Assembly: GCA_000310025.1 (NCBI GenBank)
Contig: FN649751.1
Location: forward strand, 668,329 to 726,169
Reading direction: 5' to 3'
DNA length: 57,841 bases
From: Ectocarpus siliculosus
Lineage: Eukaryota; Sar; Phaeophyceae; Ectocarpales; Ectocarpaceae
Below the pieces are notes generated by a model. That model was not told where the DNA came from. It did no database searches and worked only from the letters and a program-made list of their open reading frames with translations. Both the position numbers and the translations under genes were made by a program. Shown here in pieces: positions 1 through 12,170 of this stretch (its first letter is position 1; every line of letters begins with the position of its first letter).

Positions 1-537
1 TTTTATGACATGGCGAGTTGGGCATGTGCTGAGAGCGTTTCCGAGCCGAAGTTTGGCGTGACGATGGTCTGTTTTGGTCCCTCCGAATATTCAGGCTCCT
101 GGCCCGGTTTGAGTTCCAATATTCGCCTTCTCTACCTTAGTTCGCTGGCATTTGCTTGCTGCGACTCGTATTGCTCGTGTGTTTTTTGACACGGTTGCTC
201 CGCCTCGTCGAGACATGTGTAGTCCGGGTTGTCTCGGCCTCCGGGTGACTTGATAGAAGCAGATCCAAGTCACTTTGGGGAGATCGCCGCACTGCTCACT
301 ATCGCCTTCAGACTTGTAGCCAAATTATTCGTGGAACAGAGCCTTCGCCCGAAATCAAAGCTGCTCCTTCCCGACGTTGTCTTCAGGCATATTGTACTGT
401 AGCAAAACGGACGTGGTGTCGTTATTAGGTCTCCAGTGCTTTGCTGTACTTTGTGCCCGGTTGTTCGGTCGTTTGGCGAGGTTATCGTTTGGGTCATCCA
501 TCCCACCCTTCTCCCCCGTGGATGAAACTGGTCGCAG
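1..537. other. No gene recognised; probably intron
   Basis: No convincing coding exon is visible here. The stretch just before 538 ends in a pyrimidine-rich tract and an AG, so at least its right part is likely the intron leading into the exon at 538. Earlier exons of that gene may lie off the left edge of the window. Confidence 0.4.
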
Positions 538-1290
538 GTCATTCTCCACCTCGCCAAGGAGTTTCTGGACGAGATTGGCGCGCAGCTCGCGTCAGCGGTT
601 AGCGTCTACCGGCAATCCCAGGGAGGGGATGACTCCGAGTCCGACGAGGATGACGGCACCGAAGACCCACCGGGCTTCAACACCCGTCGCACCATCCGGG
701 AGCTGATCAAGACGAAGGGAAAGCTTCCCCCGGGCGGCGGCGACAAGCACCACAAGGCCTTCCGCGCGCGGTAAGACTCCCTCGAACCTTGTTGCCTCTG
801 TACACTTTTCGTAGTCTTTGGTGAGCAAGTGCGTGTTGACACTCGTGGTAGCGGACGGTTATCACGAGGTAGTTTTTAAGTCGTGTATGTCCTGAGCCTT
901 CATCCAAGGGTGCAGCGGTGCAGCAACCGCGGACTTGTCCTTCCGCAACTAGATTTTTCGGCTCAGCATTCTTACCGCTGACTCTTCTTCGGTTGCCTCG
1001 CCCAACCCATATGCATCACAGGTTTAAGGTCATTATGCTCGACTTAGTCCAGGAAGCTCGGGGCGAACTGCCGGCAGCTAACGAATGTTCGCTGGAAGTC
1101 GCCGATGATTTTTTTTCCTTACAACTACACCAACGGCATTCTGGGTGGCGACGACGCTGGCGGTGACGCTGGCGGCGTCGACAAGGAGAGCAGCGATGAA
1201 GGGTCCGTCCAGAACGACCAGGAAAACGCCGACATCGAGTCGGAGTACGAGGAAGGGACGGGTGCCGGCGACACTGAGACGGAGGACTAG
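538..1290 (+). CDS. 3' exons of an unrecognised acidic-tailed protein
   Basis: Two exons that fit together in phase. The first runs 538-770, after a GTCGCAG acceptor and before a GTAAGA donor, and encodes a hydrophilic segment with an acidic patch (DSESDEDDGTEDPP) followed by a basic stretch. It ends with two spare bases. The second starts at 1022 after an ACAG acceptor with the one base needed, and runs to a TAG at 1288-1290. Its last ~60 residues are Gly/Asp/Glu-rich and strongly acidic, ending TETED. Between the two halves of exon 2 the frame changes by one base exactly at an eight-T run (1109-1116). Removing one T would make it continuous, so this is either a homopolymer error or a real frameshift. 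The family is not recognised. Acidic tails of this kind occur in chromatin and nucleolar proteins, but that is only an association. The 5' part is missing. Confidence 0.5.
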
Positions 1291-3749
1291 AAGATTCATC
1301 TAGGCGAGAACCGATGTTGTCTTGTGCAGTGCATCCTGTTCGTTCAACTTGTTTTTCCACAGTGGCTGTAAAAAGATACGTAGGGTGTCTCGAGGTGTCT
1401 CAAGGCTAGGAGGTTGGGTATGTGCATTCGTTGGCGATTATTTGCTTCGCAACGACCTTTAGTTCAGTGTATTCCAACTCTTCAATTTCGCGAGACAAGA
1501 ATAATCCTTTGGAGCTTCTTTGGAGCTTTTGGGTGGCTGACGACCAGTTATTGACAGTACTGTACCCTTTAGTATGCTACAATGTAACACATTTCCACTG
1601 GAGTATGTTTGAACTTCCCGAGTTCTTTGGTAGCCCAAGGCCAAGCCCTTAATCGACACTTTTGTTCACGGTGATCGGCCGACCGTCTGTAAAACCCTGT
1701 CGTTTCTACTCAAAACCAAATGGGCCGATCGATGACACCGTCCCCGGTTTGCTTGTTTTAAACTGCCTGTATGTTTTTCAGTCACGACAACGGCGTGGCG
1801 AACATCTTCTTCAAAAGGCCGGCGAGACGACCGGCGTGTGTTTCTTCGGTTCTCTGGCATCGGTCTGGCGCTACCGTCGCGGCACTTTTTTTCGACGGGT
1901 GGGGAAGGGGAGCATGTATACGCCCTATGCGTTTTGTGTTTTCGGTCAATATCCAGACTAATTCGTATGTGTGGACGGAATGGGTGTTGACGATGGCCTG
2001 CGCCGTTGCTTGTTTGCGTTGCGGAAAGTCCAATTGTTCGGGTGGTACAGGTTGGTCGGGATTTTGTGTGGAGCCTGGGTGAGTTGGGGAAAAGTGGGCC
2101 AGGGAGGGCGGCTGTGGGGGGGGGGCTGCACCCTTAAGGTTGTTCACGGTTGTTGAAAGCTTCAACCTCGGGCGTTGACTTGAAGCCCGCGTTAGCGACC
2201 GCCGTTTTTTTCGATTCGCTGGCATCTGTGACGTGCTCACACGTCGCCGAAGGGGCACGATTGAGGTCGTTTTGTCAAGGCCAACTGCTGTGTTTTATTT
2301 TTTTTCTTGGGTAGTCGGTCAATCTCCGGACCGTATAGTATATGCGGAGAAGTTTCTACGGGGGCTTGTTTCCTCACTCGTACCGACTTTGGTAAAATTA
2401 ACTTTTGTTCTTCTCTTGGCTTCCTTGGTGCAATTGCTTGTGTGTGCGGGAGGTCGAGAAGTGGTGAGCCGGTCGAAAAACTTGTGTGGAGCCGCTCATG
2501 GCTGTGTGGGGCTAGGTATGCATATTATTTTTTTTGTACGTCATCACGGTTCTTTGTTCGGGAAGCCGCGGCCATCTTGTCCGCCCTCGTTCCGCCGTAA
2601 TTATCTCGCGGTACACGTACAATCTTTTTTGCGTCGTGCGTGCCCTAAACGAAGCACGGGCCACGATTGTGGTTGCTGGGACCTTGGTTTGAGGCGTCGT
2701 TTATTTGTGTCTGCAGAATAGGCTACTATTGTATAGTTTGTTTTTTGCCGGGGTGTCACGCGCTCACCACGGTGTTGACGCACGGGGAACCTGCATATGT
2801 GCAACTACGCGCTAACGGGTTAACGACCGACGAATTAATACGAAAGAACGCAAACCTGGTACTTGTTATTCGGCTGCGAACGTTTGTCCCGAGGGGCAGA
2901 ACAACGTTGCATGATGAGAGGGCACAATGTGGCGACGTTGTGAGCCAAGGCTTTCTCTAACCCACGAGGTTATGCTGTGTGTGCTTACCTGACCCGGCCA
3001 GGTTATGCCACCGGGGTCAGCAAACCTGAGACGTTGTATTAACTGAAAATAGAGTGCTTTTTTTTCGGCATTGTACAATGGTGCATACCGTAGTGCACCT
3101 GGGCCACCTGTGTACGTACGGTTTGAATTTGTTGGGAAGGGGTTGCCGGCTAGTTGCATGCTTGATGGGTGTGGTACGCGGGCGCTTTCGGCGTTGGTAG
3201 TTGGTCATGCAGTTTCAGGGCTGCAAATAATGATATACGTGAGGAAAGGTCGGGGGACTCTCACAGCTGATACAATACGAGATGGTTGTGTTGACGTCCT
3301 TTTGGGGCGAAGAGGGGGAGCGGACCTTGTCACATTTGCCTGTGAGATGGGCTTTGGGTAACGCTCTCTGCCTTGGTGTATCACCCTTACATAAGTGAAG
3401 GTTCAAGGTATGTGGCGAGGCTAACGCGCAAGGTCCATGTGTTTTTTCCGTGGTATGAGCCGCGGGGGTGCACCCGACAAAAGGGCGGAGAATTTATTTT
3501 CTGTGCCGTTGAACCTTTCTACACGCATTTGTATTGTCAGCCACTGGCCCCAATGGCGTGTGCTAAGTTCGTACGTAGTCGTACATAGGAATGGCTGGGT
3601 TGATTCGCATACTGCAACGTATAGCTCTGCATAAAATGTATGTTTCGTACCGTGGGGGATGTATGCGACGGGTGGACTGTGATGATTCAGGGTCGACCAA
3701 AGTCTTCTTCAGCGTGACGCTGTCCAGGGTTTTATTCATGACCGATGTA
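1291..3749. other. Gene-poor stretch
   Basis: No exon, RNA gene or mobile-element protein was recognised. Reading frames are short and composition is T/G-rich on the plus strand. The first few hundred bases are probably the 3' UTR and downstream flank of the acidic-tailed gene. Confidence 0.4.
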
Positions 3750-4560
3750 CAGGGTTCGACTGCATCGACCTTATTAAGGTGGCCACATTGTTACGGCCCC
3801 ACAGGGTCGAGTGATGACAAACATGTGCAAGGTCGAGGGTAGGAACCTTGGCCAGGGTTCTACCCATAATCATGTGCAGGGTAGGACCCGTGATCATGGA
3901 CAGGGTTCGACGGCATCGACCTTATTAAGGTGGCCACATTCTTACAGCCCCACAGGGTCGAGTGATGACGAACATGTGCAAGGTCGAGGGGAGGAACCTT
4001 GCACAACGTTCTACCCATAACCATGTGCAGGGTAGGCCCCGTGATCACATGGACAGGGTTCGACTGCATCGACCTTATTAAGGTGGCCACATTCTTACAG
4101 CCCCACAGGGTCGAGTGATGACGAACATGTGCAAGGTCGAGGGTAAGAACCTTGGACAACGTTCTACCCATAACCATGCACAGGGTACGCCCCGTGATCA
4201 TGGACAGGGTTCGACTGCATCGACCTTATTAAGGTGGCCACATTCTTACAGCCCCACAGGGTCGAGGGTAAGAACCTTGGACAACGTTCTACCCATAACC
4301 ATGCACAGGGTACGCCCCGTGATCATGGACAGGGTTCGACTGCATCGACCTTATTAAGGTGGCCACATTCTTACAGCCCCACAGGGTCGAGTGATCACAA
4401 CCACATGTGCAAGGTCGAGGGTAAGAACCTTGGCCAGGTTTCTACCCTTAATCATGTACAGGGTAGGGACCTATGATCATGTACAGGGTACCAGTGCATG
4501 GACCTTATTAAACTGGCCACATGCTTACGGGCCACAGGGTGTTCTGGGACGGGACCCTGT
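3750..4560. repeat. Tandem repeat, ~152-bp unit, six copies
   Basis: Units begin at about 3750, 3901, 4054, 4205, 4330 and 4483, each with CAGGGTTCGACTGCATCGAC or a close variant. Spacing is 151-153 bases except for one 125-base unit (4205-4330), which lacks the piece containing the ATGTGCAAGGTCG motif. Every unit carries ACCTTATTAAGGT, a short palindrome with ATT at its centre, and several ATGnnCAGGGTA-type motifs. The last unit is the most diverged. No coding potential is claimed. Confidence 0.9.
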
Positions 4561-5590
4561 GCAAGGGCACAATGGCCACGGGTGTGGTGCTCATTTGGTC
4601 GAAGAGCGGAGACGCACAATCAATGAATCAAATGCTGCGACGGTCGGAGAACAGAGAGTCAAATATGAATATTTGGCGAAAGCACAACGTCGAGTTCATT
4701 TATTGTACAGAGATTATGCACCAAAAGTACGTGCCGGGCGGTTGAAACTACATCATCACAAAGCGTCCTTATCATCGCAAAGCGGTTGAAGAGATCCTCC
4801 GTTGGGTCGGTACTTTCTCTCTACCCGACGTGCGCCGGGTGGGTGTGTAAGAAATAGGGCGGGCGCGTTAGACTCGCCTTCGCTCTGTTGTCAAGGAAGA
4901 CCACTAATTGACAACGTCCAACACATGGCCGTTGCCGCCGTGAAGCAGCAGTAGCAAGAACACTATGCTCGCCACCCCTTTGCTTGTAGAAGAGGCGATC
5001 GACTGCGGTGGTGGAACTTTCAAAGTTCTCTAATTCGCAAGCAACTCCTTCCGTCCTCTCGCACCCCACTCACCTGCACGTTACGACTGCCGCACTGGAT
5101 AACTCCACCATCATCCGAATTGGCATGGACCACAGCTTGGGGACGTGCACGGCTGCTGGAGTTGTCTATTTCTTCGAAGAAACCATCAATACACAAAGCC
5201 TTTTTCATGCAGCATTTTAAATCGACAGCTCGGTGGTGACTGGGGTTATCGCCCTCCTGAACTTCCTGACTCCCGTGATTTGTGTCATTACGGCAGTACA
5301 ACACCAGTGGGTAGCGCAGCCCGCGGCGGCGCGGGGGCCCGCGGGGTGCCGCGAAAATATCCACTCTCCCCCCCTACCAAAACATTGCATGATGAGCTAG
5401 CATAGGTAGTGGTGGGAGCTGGCAGTGGGACGTTTCTTACTGGACACGCTTCCTCAGCTATCCGTTGTTTGTTGTGTCTCGGGATTATCGTTCGATCATG
5501 TTGCCTATTGGGACGTTTCTTATGCCGCGGCCGAAAGTGAGCTGAGATTCTTAGCCCTTTTTATTTTTCTAACACTGACGTCCATGGAAG
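4561..5590. other. No recognised feature
   Basis: I see no supported gene here. A GC-rich patch near 5320-5350 is low-complexity (GGC/GCG-rich) and carries no recognised motif. Confidence 0.35.
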
Positions 5591-5664
5591 TGTCGCGCAG
5601 CGCTTCCACGGAAGCTGAATACATTTGTCAAATAGTGTGGGAGATTGCTCTCAAAATAGAGTGA
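5590..5664 (+). pseudogene. Possible Copia RNase H fragment
   Basis: A short open stretch reads SRSASTEAEYICQIVWEIAL. This resembles the end of the RNase H domain of Copia Pol, where a Ser-Thr-x-Glu-Ala-Glu-Tyr block is typical. Only about 25 residues match and nothing recognisable flanks them, so this would be a small relic of a retroelement in plus orientation. Chance similarity cannot be excluded. Confidence 0.3.
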
Positions 5665-6016
5665 GTCCAATGAGAATGAAACCGGTGTCTTCTGCATGGG
5701 GCCCTCGGCGTAGAAATAAGAACAAGAACCCCGCTATAAAAGGTGGATGTCTTTTCGAAATAAGAACTTTGAAGACAAGAACAGGTGCTCAATTTGAGGC
5801 AGTCTATAAGCATCGAGCCTCGGCCAAAATAAGCGGTTCTTAAGTCCAGGCGCCATCTGTACTGCTGTAGTCTGGTGCGTGTCCCTATACATCACACAAA
5901 ACGGAAGCAGTGGAGTTGCGGCCGCTGTTATGCGCCCAGCACATCAATCTGCCAACTACTGTACACACCCGTCCTGAAAATGAAGTCTCCTTCAGTTCAG
6001 GGATGTAATTTTTGCT

Positions 6017-6098
6017 GTGTTTCGAACAGCTGGGTATGGAGTCGCGCCACACACATGCTCGATCTCGGTTCAAGTCCGGGCTCGACATTTTTTTTTTT
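6017..6098 (+). other. tRNA-like T-arm with Pol III B-box and T-run
   Basis: GGTTCAAGTCC at 6067-6077 is a perfect B-box. The T-arm pairs fully (CTCGG, loop TTCAAGT, CCGGG, with one G-T pair). A run of Ts follows directly and could end Pol III transcription. The acceptor stem placed at 6018-6024 with 6081-6087 pairs in only five of seven positions, and no proper five-pair anticodon stem is seen. It is more likely a tRNA-derived relic or SINE piece than a working tRNA. Confidence 0.25.
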
Positions 6099-6279
6099 CG
6101 CATTTTATCCGCATGTATATATATACGTCGAGAGTGTTTGTCCAGAGCTATCTTATTGGTTGTAAGTTCGTGTTTGTTTGTGTGGTGGTGTGGAGGTATG
6201 AATGTCCACAGATATCACGCACAGAGTCTATCTATCTATCTATGTAGACTACGTGCTTTAGATGTGTTTGGTTAGTTCA

Positions 6280-8442
6280 TGCACACAACATACATACATA
6301 ACTCTCCTTTCGGTTCATCCGAACGGGGGCCACGGTGTTTTGCACTCGAAGTAAGTATAGGTATATCGCTCCGTTTATTGCTTTCTTTCGAATTGCATTT
6401 ATTAATATTTTCTACCGCCCGAGGGAGGAGAGAGATACCAAACTGGCAGAGAGCACATTTCCCGCAGACACGTTTCTGCGGCCTTTCTTTCGTGCCTCTG
6501 CCTCTCTCCCAATAAAGACTGTCTCTCTCTTCCCTCCAAACAGCAACTGAGGGTGCCCTCTCCTGCGGTGGAGGGAGCCAATCTTACTGCACAAAGTAGT
6601 CTCAGATGACCAAGTCCCTAAAATGGTACCCTACCATTCTCTTCGCCTCACATACATACAGCAATAAGTTCTACCGGATACTTAATCCGTCCTCTCCTTT
6701 CCCCCACCTTCGAAAGAAAAGGGGTGGGTGGGTGGGAAAAGACTCCACTTCCTGTCAGCTCCAGAGGCTGGCACACCACTAGAAGCCTTCTATGTGACCA
6801 CCTCGCTAGTTGTCTCTGCGATACTCTCTCTCTGGCACGCTAAGACTCTGTGGACACAAGGCTTGAACAGAATGGTAACACATGCAACTCCTCCTCTCGA
6901 CCGAGGGGGCCCCGCAGTACGCAATGCGTTCCGGGCACCCCAATATAAACAGTATGGCAATTCGAGTTGTTTCAATAAACCTCGGATTGTTTTGTCTACG
7001 CCTTTTTCTACGCCTTAAACAAACCTGCCCTTGTTCGTTTCTCGGTTCACAATAAATCTTTTCTTCTTCCTACAACAGGATGTACTACTGCATTAAGTTA
7101 TAATCGTTGCTATCCTCAAAAATCTTTCACGATAGTCATGATGTATCGACTACTATTGCCACGCCGAGTGTAGAACGGATTGGTGACGCGCGCGTCGTGG
7201 TTGCATCGGACGGATAAATGCCTTCAATACAAAGTTTGCATCACCCACGAAATGAAATGGTCGAGAGGTCCCGAAGTACATGTAGGTAATTGATTAACAT
7301 TATCGACCGTAGCCAGCCGCGCAGCACACGTCGGCCGTTCTCGCAGACTCACTCGACCTCTATCACCTTATGCCCCCCCCGCCCACTGGGAGCGGGGGGG
7401 TGGGGGCGGGGGGGCCGATGCTTCACCCTAATTCCAACATAGCTGTCCGTGTTTTGGTACCAACGTCATATCCTAAGGCCATGCTTTCGAGATAGAGTCT
7501 ACTCTCCCTTTGCGTAAAAGATTCTCCTTCTATGCGTAGACTATTCTCCTTCTAGCTAGAATCATCTCCTTCCAATCTCCTTCCACGTATGTTCAAGTGC
7601 GAAATAACTTCTCTTTCACCACCTTCCGCTCAACGACCCTCACTCCGCACGTCGCCAGCTGCTGCAACAACTCCGGTCAGACACTCGGGTATCTGCAGAA
7701 GGTGAACAACTTTTCCTTCGTCCTCGTTGAAGGTCAGTGAGTGTTCCTGCAGGGTGTTGCTAAGGGCCGCGGCATGTGACGTCAGTTCGTTGGTGAACTG
7801 GAAACTCTCCTCCCCAAAGCTTTCGACCTGTCAGGTTGCAGTTCCAAGCGGCGTTCACACCTTCAGCATGTTAACTCGTTCCCTCTTCCATGTCATGGTG
7901 GTGGTGTTGTTGGAATGGGTTGCCACCCACCTCACCCCACGCACCCCACTTCCAGTCTTCTGGCGAGCCCATTTGCAGCGAGTGACGAACGTGAACCGAA
8001 AATTCCGACGTACGTATGTGGGTGTCTCGGCGATACCTCAGAGGTCGACCTCAGGTGTGCCTTTACCCTGTTGGTGACTCCACGGGACCCACGATATACC
8101 TTTGCCCATTGTTAGTGACAGATCACGGTACGCTTAGGAGTTCAGGGTTGGCTGCAGATTGCGGAGACGGAAATTCCTTGGGAAACACGAACTTTTTTTC
8201 CTGGACCCTTACTCCCCCCTCTGCGGGCCCAAATTGGAAAGAAAAATCTCCAACAAGTCATGTATGTTCGAAAGCTTCCTGTTAACGCCAGTTGGTCAGG
8301 AAAACACCGTATCCATGATGCATGTGAGCCGCGTGTAGGTGCGCCATCATGTCTAATGTTGGTTCTCGAGTATTATGGTAGTCAAGGGCATAATACCCGG
8401 AGGGAGCACACCGACCGTTCTCACATCCAAAGAAGCAATATA
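6280..8442. other. Gene-poor stretch with simple-sequence tracts
   Basis: No coding exon is supported. A C-run/G-run segment at about 7371-7412 could form a G/C hairpin. Short direct repeats of ATTCTCCTTCTA type occur near 7510-7590. Confidence 0.35.
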
Positions 8443-8884
8443 TCATGTTATATATACAAGGGCTCCGGACTTCGGGCGCAGAGGCGCCCTTGTCCTCAGT
8501 AGTAGGCGTAAAGGGAAGGTTTGAAGGCTGTGCACAGCATACCAAGGGCATGAAGCCGCAGGGTGACCGAATGAACGGTGTGAAGATGTTCGCGTTGTAT
8601 TCGAGAAATGTGTCGTTCCCGGTGTAACATGAAGCCAAAAGAGTCGCGTGTACGTGAATTTTTGTCTAGCTTCGCCCGGTGCGGGCGAAAAGGAGATGTA
8701 AGCTACGGTCGCCTCCCTATTCTTGCGCCGGTAAGAACGTAGTCACACTCTCAGGCAACGTTCTCTAAGTGGCGTTGCGGTGGCCAATATCCTCCCCAAA
8801 GGGGCCAAAGAAAGAACGAACACTGCAGCAATTGTTCGACGGTATTGCCGGTAGTTGATGGTGTGTTGCCACCTAGCTCTCATA

Positions 8885-9060
8885 TTCAAACTTCTTCAGT
8901 GTCGCGCCTTTCTCTAATGTCCCCCTCTAATGTTCTGGAGCTATTATTCTAACTTCTTCAGTGTCGTTCCGCTCGAATGGTCATATTCTAACTTCTTCAG
9001 TGTCGATTCTCTCTAATGTCGCGCCCTTCTTCTTATTGTCCCCCTCTAATGACGCCGATA
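8885..9060. repeat. Short tandem expansion in left Helitron-like copy
   Basis: The motif TCTAACTTCTTCAGTGTCG, or its near copy, occurs three times (near 8886, 8948 and 8988), interleaved with CTCTAATGTCC. The corresponding place in the right copy (about 24060-24130) has it once, so the expansion happened after the copies separated. Confidence 0.65.
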
Positions 9061-9160
9061 AGCGGTATCCCTCACAATGTGAAAGGAGTCGAACACCTAC
9101 AACATTCAGACAAAGTGGACGCTAGTTGACGGTGAAAGAGTTGACGCCTCCCGCCTCGGG

Positions 9161-11090
9161 TCATCGTTGCCCCTTACGGCCCTGGTGGTTATTGCCAATT
9201 ATCACTGCGGGAGGTATGGTTTCGTTTGCAGCCTTGTACGCAGGTCTCGAGCTTCTTAATGTTGAAGCGCGACGGTGATGGTCGTGATGATGTCGGTGAT
9301 GGTGCAGGCGGTAGGGTGCCTGCGCTGGCGGCAGAATGCAATTATTGGCGAGATGGATGTAAGAGCGAGTACGTGTCATAATGCCTAGATGATACCGTGT
9401 AACGTCAATTTAACGCAGAAGGAAGAGGTTGTTGGGGAGGAGGTAATAATGTGGAGGCATTAAAGTGGATGTTTATCTGAGCATCAAAAATTCGTTTAGC
9501 TGCGATGACTTCTTCGACACGGAATAGTTCTCATAATGTTGTTGGAGGTCAAATATATATGCGGTGGTAAGCACGTCCATGCAAGGTGAGCATTGAAGGG
9601 GCTGGCGGTTCAGTGCATGTCTTTTTTTGAATACCGCCTGCGCCTAATGTAGTAAATCCGAAAAGCCCGTTATACCTTCTTTGAGCAGAAATGAATTCAG
9701 TAGTTTCAAACAGCGCCATAAGATGGTGGGGGATAGATTTGAGAGGATGGATACACGACTTGCCCTTGTAACAACAATTTAATCTCTTTTCTTCTTTCCA
9801 AAGTTGAGCATTGCAGTGAGAACATGTGATATTTTTACGCTGTGCTCGGAAGGTGATTTCTTTTTTTTTTTTCGGTGATTTTTTCCGATTGCCCAAAAAT
9901 CATCGGTGATTATTTTAGGTGCACTGAAATTGTTTTCGGGGAAAATCGGCGACAAAAATAAAAGAAAGGTGAGAGCCAAGAAAGAGCTTTCGGTGCTTTT
10001 CGGTGATAATTTGAAGGGTAGACTGGAGAAGCTGCCGATTCTTCGGCGATGTTCGGCGATGTCTTTTTGAGGATCGTAGGAAGTACTCCACGTGAAAACG
10101 TAAAAACGAACTCTGGTGTTCTTCTACGTATACCGCGTACATACTGTGTACCGTGTGTGGTGTCTGCAGGACGGTGCTTGGGTTGTGTTCGCTTTGTGCT
10201 GTGTGCTGTTTGCTGTGCTGCTGTGCTGCTGCGCTTGAGGGGGGTATCTGATGGGATTTACGGGGTACGGCCTGTATACACGGAGCCCCCTAAAAAAACG
10301 GTGAAAATCAGTGAGGTGCCTCCCGTTTTCGGTGATCGGCCACTATTCTTTCGGTGATTCAAATTCCTCACTTTTTTCGGTGAAGTTTTCAAAATTCGGT
10401 GCTTTTCGGTGATCACCTACCGAGCACAGACCTAGATATTTGTGGATAATCCAAATCCGTGTGTTTTAGCTCGAAAGGTGCCGACGGGAAGTCGAATGAT
10501 TGCGAGTCAATGTCTTGCACTCCAAGGCGGATTTGGTTCTTAGCATCACCGCGATGGCTGTCTAGACTGGGTGCCGGTAACCTTGGTGCACGATTCCTCA
10601 TTTGGCTAAAATGTTGACGTATCATATCGAGTTCAGGGTCTGAGTCGTGTGGTGTGTTATTGTTTGCAATACGACGTCGACGTTCCGTTAGTATTTCAGC
10701 ACGTCTTCGTCTGCGAGATCTTGCTAGTTCTGCGTGTTGCGCGTTATCCGGACAGGTTTGTGGTGTTGTTCGAGTTTCAGGCGCCGTTCGTTCGTGGTTG
10801 GGTGAGCGATCTCCGTTGGGTATTTCGACGAGCTGAAGGTGGTCGTCGAGTTGGAGTTGTTTGTACGTTCCTTGAGGGAGTGTTACTCTGGCTGGGTGTG
10901 CAACTTTGGTGTGGATTGTGACGTGCAGTATGTGATCGTGTTTGGCGATTTTGAGATGCGGCTGCTGAACGAGTTGCCCGATGAATTGGCGTCGGCCGAC
11001 ATCGATGATTGTCAGACATGGGGTGATATCTTTACTCTATTGATAGTCGGCGAAAGCCAGTTAAAGGTGGCAACAATGTGCCTTGAATAA
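9161..11090 (-). pseudogene. Helitron replicase N-terminal remnant, left copy
   Basis: On the minus strand the segment 9549-9830 encodes a Cys-rich block of the pattern CSHCNAQLW-KEEK, then CC and an IHPL segment. This is followed by SAQRRYNGLFGFTTLGAGG and a GRAYHRI motif. That order is characteristic of the N-terminal part of Helitron Rep/helicase proteins, which read CxxCxAxxW, CCxxG, then RxYNxxFAFTSxGA and GxxYHR. Upstream on the same strand, 10437-11000 encodes a basic, low-complexity leader. The frame is interrupted by the 601-bp insertion at 9835-10435 and has a two-base shift just after the HRI motif. A His-rich tail (HHHRHHHDHH) is encoded near 9270. The Rep (HUH) and helicase parts are absent. 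Confidence 0.65.
9835..10435. mobile_element. MITE-like insertion with TCGGTGAT repeats
   Basis: The right Helitron-like copy gives the empty site: ACATGTGATA joins directly to ATTTGTGG there. In the left copy 601 bp are inserted between ATATTT (9829-9834) and ATATTT (10436-10441), a likely 6-bp target duplication. The ends carry short inverted repeats, CTGTGCTCGGAAGGTGAT on the left and its near complement on the right (CTGTGCTCGGTAGGTGAT when reversed). The interior is filled with TTCGGTGATTTT-like and TTTTCGGTG motifs and a run of Ts. No coding frame is evident. Confidence 0.65.
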
Positions 11091-11135
11091 CTTGAGGCGT
11101 TTACTTTCTTCTGAAATGGAAACACGCGTCTTACT

Positions 11136-12170
11136 TAAGAGCTCGGCCAGGGCGGCGGGGACGGTGGCAGAGGGCTGGGAAGATTCCTTGTCGTGTGGAG
11201 TTCCCAGGTCGCGGTGCTCGTCGGTCTTGTTGAGGATCTCCTTGATGGTCTGGTCCCACAGGCGGCGGGCGCACTGGTAGTGCAGCGGCGGGGAGTCTCA
11301 ATCCTTGATGATCAGGTCGTCCTCGACGATCTCGCCCGTGCACCCGTCGGCCAGGTCTTCCTCGTTAGTCGCTGCGTCGGAACACTCGCAGTGCACCTTT
11401 GCAGTGGATATCGGATGGGTGACAGGGAAAAATATAAGGAATACATTTCATATGGTTTTACTACATAAAGAAATGATATTTTATTTTATGACGTCGACGG
11501 TTGAACTCGGTGTACTGACAGGGGAAAATATAAGGAATAAATATCACGTGGTTTCCCCATCCTAAAAAATGTTATTTTTTTCATGACGTCGACCGGTGAA
11601 CACGGTGTACTTTTGTGACATATGGCAAACTAATTTACATCAACAGTCGGATGCATCCGCGCACCCATATCTAGGTAGCTACGCACACACACGACTGGTC
11701 ACTACACAACCACGTTCCGATGTAAACGGGTGTACACATGATTTACCCCGATAAGGCTGGCGGGGGCGACGGTGACGTGCTTGAACTTCTTGCTTGCCGT
11801 CCGAAGACTTCGCACCAGCGCAAAGACGCCACACCGCGTGGATATTATTCCACTCTGACAACAACAGCAAGCAAGAAGGGCATTGTTGTGGAGAGATTTA
11901 GCGGTTGCGGTTGCGATGCAGTTTCATGTCAGGGCTTCATGCAACACCTGAACAATATTCGGGCACATATCAGGCGGATACTTACTTGATATAATTACAG
12001 AGAGAAATTGCTTTTACCTTTGTAGCCGCGGCTGTTGACCTGTTCGGTTGGGATCCCGAGCGAAGAAGTACCTCCCACCGGGGTGAGGCAGAGCTGGCCG
12101 GCGTGGGGTACGTTGTCGACGGGGTGAGGATGGTGCAGGATACGCTACAACTGTGTCCTCGTCGCGGTTG
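11136..12170 (-). pseudogene. Multi-exon gene fragment in left Helitron-like copy
   Basis: This is the inverted counterpart of the exons described at 21620-22680. Exon C (about 11136-11396) starts after a GCAAAG acceptor and ends before GTAAGA. Exon B lies at about 11752-11858 and contains a four-base insertion (GGCAAGCAAGAAG instead of GGCAAGAAG), so its frame is broken here. Exon A lies near 12029-12170. Exon C has the same in-frame TGA as the right copy. The family is not recognised. Confidence 0.5.

Noticed and set aside
6017-6088. Functional tRNA gene
   Set aside because: Only the T-arm and B-box are good. The anticodon and acceptor stems fail, so I list it only as tRNA-like.
7371-7412. 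C-run/G-run hairpin as another Helitron-type end
   Set aside because: No CTRR nearby and no homology on either side to the two element copies.
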